Origin: Alteribacillus iranensis
GTDB lineage: Bacteria > Bacillota > Bacilli > Bacillales > Marinococcaceae
NCBI RefSeq assembly: GCF_900113025.1
Contig: NZ_FONT01000002.1
Location: 335,460-399,459, forward strand
Length of the DNA: 64,000 nt
Reading direction: 5' to 3'
Below the pieces are notes generated by a model. The model saw only the letters and a program-made list of their open reading frames with translations. It had not been told where the DNA came from and searched no databases. The translations under genes and the position numbers were made by a program. This document shows, piece by piece, positions 24,987 to 34,465 of this stretch (its first letter is position 1; every line of letters begins with the position of its first letter).

Positions 24987-26015
24987 TCCCATAATTTGTT
25001 TCCCTTCTTGTGCCAAGGCGAAATGTACACCATGCTTTAAATTAGCAAAACAGTCAACGCGCTCCAAGTCAAAATCAGAATGAGCGAGTTGCATGCTGAG
25101 CTTTGGTGAGATCCCTACTAAAATTGGTTTGATTCCTAAGAGAGTGGTTGCTTGGATGAGACGGTTAATGAGTGTAATCGCAAACTCATCAATGTTTTCG
25201 TCGATACCTGTTAAATCAAGAATTAAATATCTCGCGCCATACTCCGGAATTCTGTACATAATCTGATCCAGCATGTCTTCTGCTCTTTCCCGGTCGTATT
25301 TTCCGAGCATCGGCACGACGACAACATTTTCCAAGACGGGAATAATCGGAGAAGAAATATCTCGCACCAGATTTTCTAGTTCCGCTGTTCGGTCGCTGAC
25401 GAGAGCTTCCAGCTTTTCTATTTCTTCTTGTTCGCGTCGGCGTGAGAAGGTATGAATGTTTTCTACTGGCGATTCATTGGTGGGATAAAAGAGAAACTCG
25501 TCATACTCATCCCCTTCCACCTGGCTCTTCTCTTTGTAGTACCCCATCTCCGTTTCATACAGAGACGTTAATAATCCAGCCCAGTGGCCCGGAATAAATG
25601 AGCCAATCTTTTTCTTTCCTTGTGCTTTATTGATTTTGTATTCCCATGTATTTGTAAAGCGGATCGTAAATGATTTATTCTCTTCGCAGGCCTCTACAAT
25701 GTCCACGGTCCCCCAACCTGCAGACGCGTAAATCGATGGCAGATAGTCAAGCACCCTTCCACCTTTTTCTGCCTTGAAAAAGTCTACGACGATTTTCCCC
25801 ATCCGGTACCCAGCTGTTTCCATAACGACGCTCGCTGCGTCATCTCCTGATACTTCCTCGATCGTGTCGATGAATGACTTCAACGCCGTCTCCACCCAAA
25901 AGAGGACAACTTCTTCTCCTTCTAATTGATAGCTTCCTTGCTTTAAATCCCACGTATAGTGTCCGTGCCCGACGTCTATTTCAAATTCCTGCAATCCTTG
26001 AGCCCGCTTTGCCAC
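24984..26015 (-). CDS. V4R-like sensor plus STAS domain protein (RsbR-like)
   Basis: 343 residues. The N-terminal ~165 resemble a V4R/XylR-N ligand-binding fold (SVVMETAGYRMGKIVVDFF; PGHWAGLLTSLYETEMGY) without the usual cysteines. A short coiled coil follows (RRREQEEIEKLEALVSDR), then an RsbR-type STAS domain (ISSPIIPVLENVVVVPMLGK ... YLILDLTGIDENIDEF ... LKHGVHFAL). The two threonines phosphorylated by RsbT in RsbR appear as Glu (IDE) and Asn (FANLKHG) in a remembered alignment. Start GTG 26015 has GGGGGA seven bases upstream; the ATG at 26030 has none. It may feed a signal into the stressosome or act alone. Confidence 0.75.
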   Translation of the reverse strand: MAKRAQGLQEFEIDVGHGHYTWDLKQGSYQLEGEEVVLFWVETALKSFIDTIEEVSGDDAASVVMETAGYRMGKIVVDFFKAEKGGRVLDYLPSIYASAGWGTVDIVEACEENKSFTIRFTNTWEYKINKAQGKKKIGSFIPGHWAGLLTSLYETEMGYYKEKSQVEGDEYDEFLFYPTNESPVENIHTFSRRREQEEIEKLEALVSDRTAELENLVRDISSPIIPVLENVVVVPMLGKYDRERAEDMLDQIMYRIPEYGARYLILDLTGIDENIDEFAITLINRLIQATTLLGIKPILVGISPKLSMQLAHSDFDLERVDCFANLKHGVHFALAQEGKQIMG

Positions 26016-26419
26016 TTTACATTCCCCCATTGCTTATAGAGTACTATCTCGTTGTACCTCTTCCCACCGAGCCAAGCATCAGAAAAGTGACATGTTGCAG
26101 CTTCTCTGGAAGAGAACCTATTTTTATTCATTGTACATCATTTGGTACACCAAAGCCCATTTTATTATTTGTAAAATTCTCCAAAAATCTTGTTAATCCT
26201 TCTTTTTTCCTCTTTCTCTATGGAATAGATTACGATAGAAAAGGGTCAGTTATATGTCAAAATAAAATTATGTAATATTTTACCACATTTTTCGGTGCGG
26301 AAGAAGGTCAATGCGTGAAGTAGACTGTCGATTGTATGTACGTTACTAGCACATTTGGAATGGGGTTTCGCTTATCGAATGCTCCTAACACTTGGGAAAC
26401 GTTTGTAGGATGGGTTTGG

Positions 26420-26935
26420 GTGACCTACCAAGATTATTCTTTTGTTTTTGGGTAAGTTTTGATTCTTTGCGTGACCTCATGAGGATGCCTATTCTCTTTT
26501 TGGGCAGCTTCCTCCTCCCTGCCTGACCTCACGAAGATACCGATTTGCTTTTTGGGTAACTTCCATCTCCTTGCCTGACCTCACGAGGATGCCGATTTGC
26601 TTTTTGGGCAACTTCCTCTGGCTTGCGTGACCTCATGAGAATTCCGATTCCATTTTGGGCAGCTTCCGACTCCCTGCCTGCCCTCACGAAGATGCCGATT
26701 TGCTTTTTGGGTAACTTCCACTGGATTGCGTTACCTCACGAGAATTCCGATTCCATTTTGGGCAGCTTCCTCTGGATTGCGTGACCTCATAAGAATTCCG
26801 TTTCCATTTTGGGCAGCTTCCACTGGCTTGCGTGACTCTATACGACAGTTTTCCCATTTGCGGGCACGATCCAGAACCTTGCTTGACCTCAAGCGAATCC
26901 CGACTTCATTTCCGGGCACGCAACCTCGGACTGCT
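26420..26935. repeat. 51/52-bp tandem repeat array, about ten copies
   Basis: Units beginning TGACCTCA start at 26420, 26472, 26524, 26576, 26628, 26679, 26731, 26782, 26833 and 26884. A typical unit reads TGACCTCACGAAGATGCCG, then ATTTGC, TTTTTGGGCAACTTCC and a variable tail. Alternating units carry GGCAGCTTCC or GGTAACTTCC. The flanks 26016-26419 hold no recognisable gene. Confidence 0.85.
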
Positions 26936-26981
26936 GCGAGACGCCCTTGGTACAGGATCTTACAATCGCCAAACAGCCATT

Positions 26982-27023
26982 AAAAAGAGAGGAAAAACAG
27001 ATGAATCCTCTGTTCTCCCTCTC
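26982..27023 (-). terminator. Terminator of the ABC transporter operon
   Basis: GAGAGGAAAAACAG and CTGTTCTCCCTCTC form a 14-base imperfect stem just past the stop of the gene at 27035; on the minus strand it ends in TTTTT. Confidence 0.75.
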
Positions 27024-27034
27024 TCATCCCTCTA

Positions 27035-28174
27035 TTAAACAGTCGCAAGCTTTCTTGGTTTTCCTGCCTCTTTTGCTGTATGGTTCAGGGTCAGACATTC
27101 TTCCGTCTGGGTATCAAAAAAATGTACGTTTTTCATATCAAAACGGAGTTGGAGTTGTTCTCCTTCTGCCACCTCATCTTGGGTGTAAACTTTGGCAATG
27201 AAGCGATTTTCTGCAACGTGACAGTGAAGGTAAGATTCGGCTCCCATTAATTCGCACACCTCTACATATACTTCCACTGCTTGCCCCGGTGTTTCGTCGG
27301 AACTGTCTTCAATCTCCATATTCTCCGGACGTATTCCCATAATGACTTCTTTCCCTTGGTAGTCTGCCAGACGGTCTCGTACGGTGTTTGGGAGGACGAC
27401 CGCTTGATCTCCGAAGTAAAAGGTGTCTTGTGCCAGCTGGCCTCTGATAAAGTTCATCGGAGGAGAACCGATAAAACCACCAACAAATACGTTTTTTGGA
27501 GAATTGTATACTTCTTTCGGCGTGCCGACTTGCTGGATGACACCGTCTTTCATGATTACTAAACGGTCTGCCATCGTCATCGCTTCGATTTGGTCATGCG
27601 TCACATAAATCATTGTTGTTTGCAGTTGTTTGTGGAGCTTGGAAATCTCGGCACGCATTTGTACTCTTAATTTTGCATCCAAATTAGAAAGAGGTTCGTC
27701 CATCAAAAAGACATCGGCTTCGCGAACGATGGCTCGTCCCAATGCGACACGCTGGCGCTGGCCGCCTGATAACTCTTTCGGCTTTCTGTCTAACAGTGAT
27801 TCAATGCCTAGAATGTGAGCGGCTCTTTTCACTTTTTTCTCGATCTCGTCTTTTTTCATTTTCCTTAATTTCAAGCCGAACGCTATATTGTTATAGACGT
27901 TCATATGCGGGTATAGGGCATAGTTTTGAAAGACCATCGCTATGTTTCGTTTTTTGCTGGGGACGTCGTTCATGAGCTTGTCCCCGATGATTAAATTGCC
28001 TTCAGTGATGTCCTCGAGTCCCGCGATCATCCGTAACGTTGTCGACTTTCCACATCCGGAGGGTCCGACGAGAACAATAAATTCTTTATCGTGGATGTTC
28101 AAATCAAAATCGTTCACGGCCGTTACCGACTGGTCATATGTTTTATAAATATGCTGCAGGGAAATGTCTGCCAT
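27035..28174 (-). CDS. ugpC: ABC transporter ATP-binding protein, UgpC/MalK type
   Basis: 379 residues. Walker A GPSGCGKSTT, signature LSGGQRQRVALGRAI, Walker B VFLMDEP, D-loop SNLDAKLR, switch His in VTHDQ, then a C-terminal TOBE-type regulatory domain (MGIRPENMEI) as in MalK/UgpC. It energises the importer encoded immediately upstream. Symbol follows the family name; glycerol-3-phosphate specificity is inferred from glpP and the phosphatases in the same operon. Confidence 0.85.
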   Translation of the reverse strand: MADISLQHIYKTYDQSVTAVNDFDLNIHDKEFIVLVGPSGCGKSTTLRMIAGLEDITEGNLIIGDKLMNDVPSKKRNIAMVFQNYALYPHMNVYNNIAFGLKLRKMKKDEIEKKVKRAAHILGIESLLDRKPKELSGGQRQRVALGRAIVREADVFLMDEPLSNLDAKLRVQMRAEISKLHKQLQTTMIYVTHDQIEAMTMADRLVIMKDGVIQQVGTPKEVYNSPKNVFVGGFIGSPPMNFIRGQLAQDTFYFGDQAVVLPNTVRDRLADYQGKEVIMGIRPENMEIEDSSDETPGQAVEVYVEVCELMGAESYLHCHVAENRFIAKVYTQDEVAEGEQLQLRFDMKNVHFFDTQTEECLTLNHTAKEAGKPRKLATV

Positions 28175-28186
28175 ACGGTATCCCTC

Positions 28187-29500
28187 CTATTTTTCAATCA
28201 ATTGGTTTGCTTCTTCCGCCGCGTCCTGCAGCGCTTCTTCGGCAGTCTTTTGTTCGGTTAAGGCTGCTTGAATATTGTCTTGAACGATCTTGTAAATTCT
28301 CGTACCAGCGTCCCCTGGGAAATTAAACCATGGTACCATTTCGTCTGTCTGTTCATACGTTGTTTTCGCAGCTGGATTTTCTTCATTTAAATACTTTCCT
28401 AACAGTTCATCTTGTTCGACCGCACTTTCGCGAACTGCCATGTATCCTGATGCCGAGGAGAATGTCGTTGTGCCTTCTGGGTTCGTTAAAAACTTAATGA
28501 AATCCCAGGCTGCTTGTTTTTGTGCTTCATCGGTATCCATGATATAGACGCTGTTTCCGCCTGCAGGTACTTGACGATCGTGGCCGTCCACGGTTGGAAA
28601 CGGTGCGGTACCTACTTCAAATTCACTGTTCGTTTGCAGCTGACGCAAGCTTGCGGTCGTATTGATATAAATGCCAAGCTCTTCACTGTTGAATGCTTGT
28701 ACCGCTTGGTCATTGTTTACGTTCGGCATTGACTGATCTTTATTTACTAAGTCCACCCAATATTGAAGGGACTTCACACCTGGTTCTTCATTAAAGGTGA
28801 CTTCTGTTGCGTCATCGTTCACCATACGTCCACCTGCTGTTTCGGTCATCGCTTGAAACATCCAGTTTCCTGTGATCGTATGGTTGTAGAAGACTCCATA
28901 CTTGCCATCTTCTTCTGCTAACACACTTGCAGTGTCACGCACATCTTCCCATGTGTCAAGCGGTGGATTTTCTGGGTCTAATCCTGCTTCTTCAAACCAA
29001 TCTTTATTGTAGTAGACGACTGGGGTACTCACCGCAAATGGCAGACTCCAAATTGTTTCTTCATCGTCCCGGCCTAAATCGAGCATTTTCGGATAATAAT
29101 CATCTAAGTTGTAATTTTCTTCATCGATAAAGTCTTGAATCGGTGCGACTGGCATGTTTTCAATCATGAAACGGCTGTACACAAATCCGGCTTGAGCAAC
29201 TGCCGGGAGTTCTCCGGACGTCGCTTGCATTTGCAATTTTTCAAGCATTCCTTCATAAGAACCTTCGACGTATACCGGAGTGACTCTTACATCATCCTGT
29301 TGTTCGTGATATTCTGCTACCAATTCATCGACAGCTTCTCCCGCTTCCCCGCCGTGAATATGATAGAATTCAATTTCTGTCGGTCCTTCTCCATTTGTAT
29401 TTTCATTCGATGCTTCGGAACTACTCGGGTCTCCTGAACACCCTGCGATGAGAAGCATAGACAATACAGCACCTGACGCAAACCATGATTTTTTTAACAA
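28187..29500 (-). CDS. ABC transporter substrate-binding lipoprotein (UgpB-like, family 1)
   Basis: 437 residues from the TTG at 29500, with AAGGGGGA seven bases upstream; the in-frame ATG at 29626 would overlap the permease by more than 100 bases. Signal peptide ends in LIAGC (lipidated cysteine near residue 21). Mature protein starts with an acidic linker then IEFYHIHGGEAGEAVDEL and has the usual two-lobe motifs (VVYYNKDWFEEAGLDPENPP, FIKFLTNPEG). Acidic throughout. Probably binds glycerol-3-phosphate or a glycerophosphodiester. Confidence 0.85.
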   Translation of the reverse strand: MLKKSWFASGAVLSMLLIAGCSGDPSSSEASNENTNGEGPTEIEFYHIHGGEAGEAVDELVAEYHEQQDDVRVTPVYVEGSYEGMLEKLQMQATSGELPAVAQAGFVYSRFMIENMPVAPIQDFIDEENYNLDDYYPKMLDLGRDDEETIWSLPFAVSTPVVYYNKDWFEEAGLDPENPPLDTWEDVRDTASVLAEEDGKYGVFYNHTITGNWMFQAMTETAGGRMVNDDATEVTFNEEPGVKSLQYWVDLVNKDQSMPNVNNDQAVQAFNSEELGIYINTTASLRQLQTNSEFEVGTAPFPTVDGHDRQVPAGGNSVYIMDTDEAQKQAAWDFIKFLTNPEGTTTFSSASGYMAVRESAVEQDELLGKYLNEENPAAKTTYEQTDEMVPWFNFPGDAGTRIYKIVQDNIQAALTEQKTAEEALQDAAEEANQLIEK

Positions 29501-29514
29501 TGAAGTATCCCCCT

Positions 29515-30339
29515 TTATTTTAACCCAGATTGTGAGAAACTTTCGACGAAATTCTTTTGTAAAAAGAAATATAGAACCATCACCGGTAATACGGTTAATG
29601 TTGCTACTGCCATAGTCGGTCCCCAATCGACAATTCCTTCATTTGTGAAGCTCGTAATGGCAACAGGCAGCACTTGTTTCATTTCATCGGTGAGAACTAA
29701 AAGCGGCCAATAGTATTCATTCCAGTTGGTGACAAACAAAATAGCGGACAGTGCCGTGATGGCTGGAATCGACACGGGTAAGTAAATATTTCGTAATATC
29801 CGAAGCGGGCCGCAGCCGTCCATTTTGGCCGCTTCTGTCAATTCTTTCGGTACTTGCAGGAAAAATTGTCTCATGAGAAAAATCGCGTAGCCGCTTGCTA
29901 GTGTCGGCACGATCACCGCAGCAAAGCTATTTAGCCAGCCCATCGTATCGACAATGAGATAGGTCGGCACCATTAAAGCCTGGAGCGGTACGATCATCGT
30001 GACGAGAACGAAATAGAATAACACGTCTCTTCCTGGAAAACGAAAGTAACTGAAAGCGAACGCTGCGAAAATCGCAATCATTACTTGGCCTGCGGTCTGT
30101 AAGATGGAAACTACAGCGGTATTCATCATCCAAACGCCGAGTGGTCGTTGTTCAAACACTTGCTTATAAGACTCCAGTGAAAATGAGGTAGAGAAAAACA
30201 AGCTTGCCCCAAAGACTTGATCAGCCGGCCGGATCGACACGAGAACCATCCATAGCAGTGGAAAGAGAATCGCTAAAATCACGCCAAACATGAAACTGTG
30301 AAAAAACCCTGCTTTTATTTTTTTCGTCGGAACAGCCAC
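29515..30339 (-). CDS. ABC transporter permease (UgpE/MalG-like)
   Basis: 274 residues, six membrane segments. The EAA loop that contacts the ATPase reads TEAAKMDGCGPLRILRNIYL. GTG start at 30339 behind AGGAGGGAG. It lies between the partner permease and the binding protein. Confidence 0.88.
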   Translation of the reverse strand: MAVPTKKIKAGFFHSFMFGVILAILFPLLWMVLVSIRPADQVFGASLFFSTSFSLESYKQVFEQRPLGVWMMNTAVVSILQTAGQVMIAIFAAFAFSYFRFPGRDVLFYFVLVTMIVPLQALMVPTYLIVDTMGWLNSFAAVIVPTLASGYAIFLMRQFFLQVPKELTEAAKMDGCGPLRILRNIYLPVSIPAITALSAILFVTNWNEYYWPLLVLTDEMKQVLPVAITSFTNEGIVDWGPTMAVATLTVLPVMVLYFFLQKNFVESFSQSGLK

Positions 30340-30350
30340 GTCACTCCCTC

Positions 30351-31337
30351 CTATTCATAGTGAACGTTTCGTTGGGTGGATCGGATAAAGACAACCGTTA
30401 ATAGTAAGACGGCGCAGAAAATGACAAACGTTAATGCACTCGCTTTGCCAATGTTAAAAAATTGAAAGGCTTCTTGATACATTTGGTAAATGACGACGTT
30501 TGTAGCGTTGTTCGGTCCCCCTTGTGTCATAATGTGAATCGTTGAAAATACTTGAAACGAGTTAAAAATACTAATAATAAACACAAAGAAAGAGACTGGT
30601 GATAATTGAGGGACAGTAATTTTCCAGAATTGCTGCCATCCGGAAGCTCCGTCCAGCTCGGCGGCTTCGTACAGCTGTGGATCAATCCCTTTTAAGCCGG
30701 CGATGTATAGCACCATATTGTAGCCGACCGCACTCCAAATCCCGATGATCATTAAAGAAACGAGCGCAAACTTCGGGTCGTTCAACCAGTTTGGTCCTTG
30801 AATACCGATGAGCGCTAACATTTGGTTGATGAATCCTCCGGCTGGGCTATACAAGAGACTCCATATAATCCCTACGACCGCGATCGAAGCTACCACCGGA
30901 ATAAATAAGAGAAACCGATAAAATTCTTTTAGCTTTCCCGCCTTTTCTACGAGGATCGCTAACCCGAGGGCGAGAATCATCGAGACCGGAACCGTTCCAA
31001 TGACGTACAACCCGGTATTTAATGCTGCTTTCCAAAAAACAGGGTCTCCGAATAGCGCTTGATAATTGGCAAGTCCGACAAATTCCTTAGCATCATTGTA
31101 TAAATTCCAATCCATGAAACTAAGATAACTGGAATAGACAAACGGATAGACAAAAAAGATGCCAAATAACAGGAGAGCGGGGGCCAAGAACACATACGCC
31201 CATATATTCTCTTTGATTCCTGTCAGCCATTTCTTGTGAGAGGGGGCTTGTCCTCCGAAAACAGATGAACCTCCTGCCGTATTCGCTCCGTCGGTCGGTA
31301 CATGGGCAAACGACTTCTGCGGCTTCATGCCATTCAT
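30351..31337 (-). CDS. ABC transporter permease (UgpA/MalF-like)
   Basis: 328 residues: a polar N-terminal tail (~30 residues), then six membrane segments. The EAA loop reads YEAAELDGASGWQQFWKITV. The start overlaps the end of the phosphodiesterase gene by four bases, so the two are translationally coupled; this ties the importer to phosphodiester hydrolysis. Confidence 0.88.
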   Translation of the reverse strand: MNGMKPQKSFAHVPTDGANTAGGSSVFGGQAPSHKKWLTGIKENIWAYVFLAPALLLFGIFFVYPFVYSSYLSFMDWNLYNDAKEFVGLANYQALFGDPVFWKAALNTGLYVIGTVPVSMILALGLAILVEKAGKLKEFYRFLLFIPVVASIAVVGIIWSLLYSPAGGFINQMLALIGIQGPNWLNDPKFALVSLMIIGIWSAVGYNMVLYIAGLKGIDPQLYEAAELDGASGWQQFWKITVPQLSPVSFFVFIISIFNSFQVFSTIHIMTQGGPNNATNVVIYQMYQEAFQFFNIGKASALTFVIFCAVLLLTVVFIRSTQRNVHYE

Positions 31338-32641
31338 AGGAAACTCTCCTGTTTTAATCCTTCTTCAAGCACTCGGCCATCGGTATTTTTCATATCAAGG
31401 CCGAGAAGTCTCGCAATGGTAGGCGCAATATCTACCGTACTCATCGATTCGATCTCTTGGTTCGGCTTGAATTGAGGACCCGCCCCGATGAAAAGAGCTT
31501 TAAGATCTTCTTTGGCCGGCAAAAATCCGTGCATTCCACGGTACGGATGATCAGACAGGACGTCTTCTCCTTCGCTTCCGTAGTAGACAAAATACGGAGC
31601 ACTCACTTCACATACGAAGTCAGGGGTAAATCGGTTTTCCTCCTCCTGTGGTAAATGCAGCGACTCGAAGGCATCTGCTTCATAGACATGCTCCACACAC
31701 CCATAGCTTTGCAATGCTTCTTTCACTTCTTCGCGCAATGTTTCTTTCTTCGTTTCGTTCAGAATATAAATGTAACCTGAGCCGCCATTGGAGACTGCGA
31801 TCACATCACTTTTCTCCGGTTCTGCTTCATTCAGCCAGCCTTTTTGTTTGAATAACACATTCGGCGCAAACACTTGGTCCACTTTCGAAAAACCATGATC
31901 AGAGACGAGAAGAATATGTGTTTCTTCAAGAAGAGATTGTTCTTCGAGCGTCTGGATGAGATCTCCAATCATCCGATCGATATACTCAAGTGCCCAGTAT
32001 GCTTCCGGCGTCTGAACCCCGTAATCATGCTGGAAGCTGTCTGCTGTTAAATAGTGCATGAGAAGCACTTCTGGCTGGTGGTTTTTTAGTAAATGCTTAC
32101 CGATTTCGGTCGTCAACCAATCTTGCATAGGTCCTCGCGCATGATCTTTGCTCCAGATTCCGTATTGTTCGACGGGAAGTCCTGCTTGTTTTAATTCATT
32201 CCAAAACCCTTCATCGACCCACTCTTCGAACAATTCCTGTTCATAAAACTCAGGAATGTTCCAGTCCAATTTCTCGGCGCCTCTTGTGACCGGCCAGCAC
32301 AAAGCTGCTGTGTTCAGTTGGTTATCATGGGCGACGTCGTAAATAGTCGGCACTTTTACGACATCTTCTTTGTTGAAATCACGGTCTCCGAAAAACTGCT
32401 TCACTTGCTTCGTATGGCGATCGACGACCCAATTACCGAGAACCCCATGCTTGTCCGCATGAACGCCTGTCACAATCGATGTGTTCGCAATCCACGTGGA
32501 ACTAGGATAAGAGGTGGTCACATTCTTAGAGTGCACCCCGCTTTGCAACAGTTTATGTAAATTCGGCATCTTGCACTGTGAATCATGTAAGTAATACCCG
32601 GCCATTCCATCAATACAAATCATGATTACGCGACGTTCCAT
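31334..32641 (-). CDS. Alkaline-phosphatase-superfamily phosphodiesterase (NPP-like)
   Basis: 435 residues, no signal peptide, so cytoplasmic. Metal-binding and nucleophile motifs of nucleotide pyrophosphatase/phosphodiesterases are present: ICIDGM at the start, YPSSTWIANTSIVTGVHADK (nucleophile probably the Thr of PSST), DSFQHDYG, VSDHGF and the late His of RGMHGFLPAK. With glpP and an Ugp-type importer it probably splits an imported glycerophosphodiester to glycerol-3-phosphate. Confidence 0.85.
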   Translation of the reverse strand: MERRVIMICIDGMAGYYLHDSQCKMPNLHKLLQSGVHSKNVTTSYPSSTWIANTSIVTGVHADKHGVLGNWVVDRHTKQVKQFFGDRDFNKEDVVKVPTIYDVAHDNQLNTAALCWPVTRGAEKLDWNIPEFYEQELFEEWVDEGFWNELKQAGLPVEQYGIWSKDHARGPMQDWLTTEIGKHLLKNHQPEVLLMHYLTADSFQHDYGVQTPEAYWALEYIDRMIGDLIQTLEEQSLLEETHILLVSDHGFSKVDQVFAPNVLFKQKGWLNEAEPEKSDVIAVSNGGSGYIYILNETKKETLREEVKEALQSYGCVEHVYEADAFESLHLPQEEENRFTPDFVCEVSAPYFVYYGSEGEDVLSDHPYRGMHGFLPAKEDLKALFIGAGPQFKPNQEIESMSTVDIAPTIARLLGLDMKNTDGRVLEEGLKQESFL

Positions 32642-32658
32642 TTCCCTCTCCTGCCTCT

Positions 32659-33486
32659 CTAATGTAAAATATGTTTTCTTTTCTGTATCAGCAGATCATA
32701 CAAGTTCGCAATGGCTGGAATTTCGATCGTTGGCTGGACGGAAACAAAATCCGGTTTCGTTTTTCCGTGAGTGATCCAGCACGTATGCATGCCGCTTCTT
32801 TCCCCGCCTTCCACGTCTGTGTATAGGTTGTCACCGACCATGAGGCATTCGTCTGTGGATAACCCTGTTACTTGGCACAGATGCTCGAAAGCGTGAGTGG
32901 AAGGCTTACCGACAATTTCTGCCTCTACGCCCGTCACCGCTTCAATGGCCGCAATGAGAGATCCGGTATCCGGGACCATTTTACCGTTCGTCCGCGGATG
33001 GGACACATCGGCATTCACTGCAATCAGCCTTGAATGATGAGACAGCTGGTCACAAGCGAATTGCAGTTTCTGATAGGAAAAAGTTTCATCCCTCCCGACA
33101 ATGACGACCTCGCTCACATCTATGGGAGAGTCCACCAGTGTGTGCCCAGCTTTCTGCACTGACTCTTTTAATTCGTCAGAACCGAAAATGGCAGCCGCTA
33201 CGTTTCCAACCTTTTTATTCAAATAATCTCCTACTAATTCGGACGCTAACACAATCGGTGTCTTTTCCACGAGAAAGCCCATCCGTCTCATTCTCTTTCT
33301 TACCGTTTCCGTTCGATCGGTGGAATTGTTGCTGAGAAAGGCTACTTTCTTTCCCTGTTGCAGAAGGTACAGAATTAATTCTTGGGACCTCGGATACGGT
33401 TTGTCCCCTGCGTACATACACCCGTCCAAGTCAAAGAAAAAGCCTTTTATCTTTTCCCACTCCACTCTCTGTAAGGTTTCATGCAT
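32659..33486 (-). CDS. HAD-IIA family phosphatase (NagD/AraL-like)
   Basis: 275 residues. Motif I FFFDLDGCMYAGD, motif II FLSNNST, the Lys of GKPSTHAF and motif IV MVGDNLYTDVEGG are all intact. NagD-type enzymes remove phosphate from small sugar or polyol phosphates. It overlaps the end of glpP by eight bases, implying coupled translation and a role in glycerol-phosphate handling. Confidence 0.87.
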   Translation of the reverse strand: MHETLQRVEWEKIKGFFFDLDGCMYAGDKPYPRSQELILYLLQQGKKVAFLSNNSTDRTETVRKRMRRMGFLVEKTPIVLASELVGDYLNKKVGNVAAAIFGSDELKESVQKAGHTLVDSPIDVSEVVIVGRDETFSYQKLQFACDQLSHHSRLIAVNADVSHPRTNGKMVPDTGSLIAAIEAVTGVEAEIVGKPSTHAFEHLCQVTGLSTDECLMVGDNLYTDVEGGERSGMHTCWITHGKTKPDFVSVQPTIEIPAIANLYDLLIQKRKHILH

Positions 33487-34078
33487 ATCGCTGTCTCCCT
33501 TTACTTTTGCTAATATCTATCTCCCACATCGCTGGGTTTCCGATAGTCACCGCATTGGCTCCCGCTTCGAGAGCCGCCTCTATTTCGCCCTGCGACTGTA
33601 TTAAGCCGCCAGCAATGACGGGCTGTTGTACGGCGTTAGTAAATTCTTCAATGACTCGTGGCATCAACGCAGGCATCATTTCCACCGCATCCGGCTCGGA
33701 CTTGTTAATATTTTTTAATGCCGTGTGATAGGCTTGTGTATCAAACAAGAAGACTTGCTGGATTGCCGTGAGACCTGCTTCTTTGGCTGCTTTGATCAGT
33801 TGGGTTTTCGTCGTAACGATACCATCGGGCTGACATTCCTTCGCAAGATACATAATGCCTTCTTTCACATTGGCAAGACCTTTAATTAAATCCACATGTA
33901 GATAAATCTTTTTATTCGCGTCTTTCGCTTTATCCACACATTCTTTCACGGTTAGAATGTCACCGCACATTAAAAAGATAGTAGGTACGGCAGACTGAAC
34001 GGCGATATCCATATGCTTCAGATCCCTTACTGCTGCCGTGATCGGATACGTTGGTTCCCACTGCTCTCTTCTGAACAT
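33479..34078 (-). CDS. glpP: Glycerol-3-phosphate-responsive antiterminator GlpP
   Basis: 199 residues from the ATG at 34078, with AAGGAGG before it; the upstream in-frame ATG at 34141 lies inside the leader hairpin. GlpP motifs: IFLMCGDILTVKECVDKAK, YLHVDLIKGLANVKEGI, DGIVTTKTQLIKAAKE, EMMPALMPRVIEEF, PVIAGGLIQSQGE, NAVTIGNPAMWE. With glycerol-3-phosphate bound, GlpP lets RNA polymerase pass leader terminators of glp genes. It is first gene of the operon and follows such a terminator, so it should autoregulate. Confidence 0.9.
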   Translation of the reverse strand: MFRREQWEPTYPITAAVRDLKHMDIAVQSAVPTIFLMCGDILTVKECVDKAKDANKKIYLHVDLIKGLANVKEGIMYLAKECQPDGIVTTKTQLIKAAKEAGLTAIQQVFLFDTQAYHTALKNINKSEPDAVEMMPALMPRVIEEFTNAVQQPVIAGGLIQSQGEIEAALEAGANAVTIGNPAMWEIDISKSKGRQRYA

Positions 34079-34104
34079 GGCGCCCCTCCTTCTTGTGTAA
34101 AAAA

Positions 34105-34176
34105 AGAATACCCAAGCGCGGGAAGGCATAGTTATCCACACGTTGATAACTTCCTTCTTCTACACTTGGGTATTCT
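34105..34176 (-). promoter_or_regulatory. Leader terminator/antiterminator of the glpP-ABC operon
   Basis: On the minus strand AGAATACCCAAG (34176-34165) pairs perfectly over 12 bases with CTTGGGTATTCT (34116-34105), followed by a run of T. Inside it nests a second hairpin with GTTATC/GATAAC and GGAAG/CTTCC arms. It ends about 27 bases before the glpP start, exactly where GlpP-controlled terminators lie. The remaining 34177-34465 stretch should hold the promoter, but no clear -35/-10 pair was found. Confidence 0.82.
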
Positions 34177-34465
34177 CCATCGTCTCATCACCCTTGGTAA
34201 AGAGGATATGTAATTGCTTCGACAGTTACATCGTATCGAATAATTATGTAGGTACTATTAGATTAGCCTTAATCTTACGTAAAGTTTTATTGAGAAAATA
34301 TAAAGGTCGAGGTATGTATTGCTTTTGTGGCTCTTGTGACAAACATGAAAAAATAACTTATAATCATGGCATGAAATTTTTTCCTGCTTGTAGAGCGGGT
34401 GCCGAATTTCCGGCGGTTAAAATGACGAAAAGTTGGCAATCTTCTCTGACTGGAGGAGGTCATAA

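Noticed and set aside
26420-26935. CRISPR-like appearance of the 51/52-bp array
   Set aside because: Repeats diverge along their whole length, there are no unique spacers of constant length and no cas genes.
29501-29626. Longer substrate-binding protein from the ATG at 29626
   Set aside because: It would overlap the permease gene and put the lipoprotein signal inside the protein; the TTG at 29500 is well placed.
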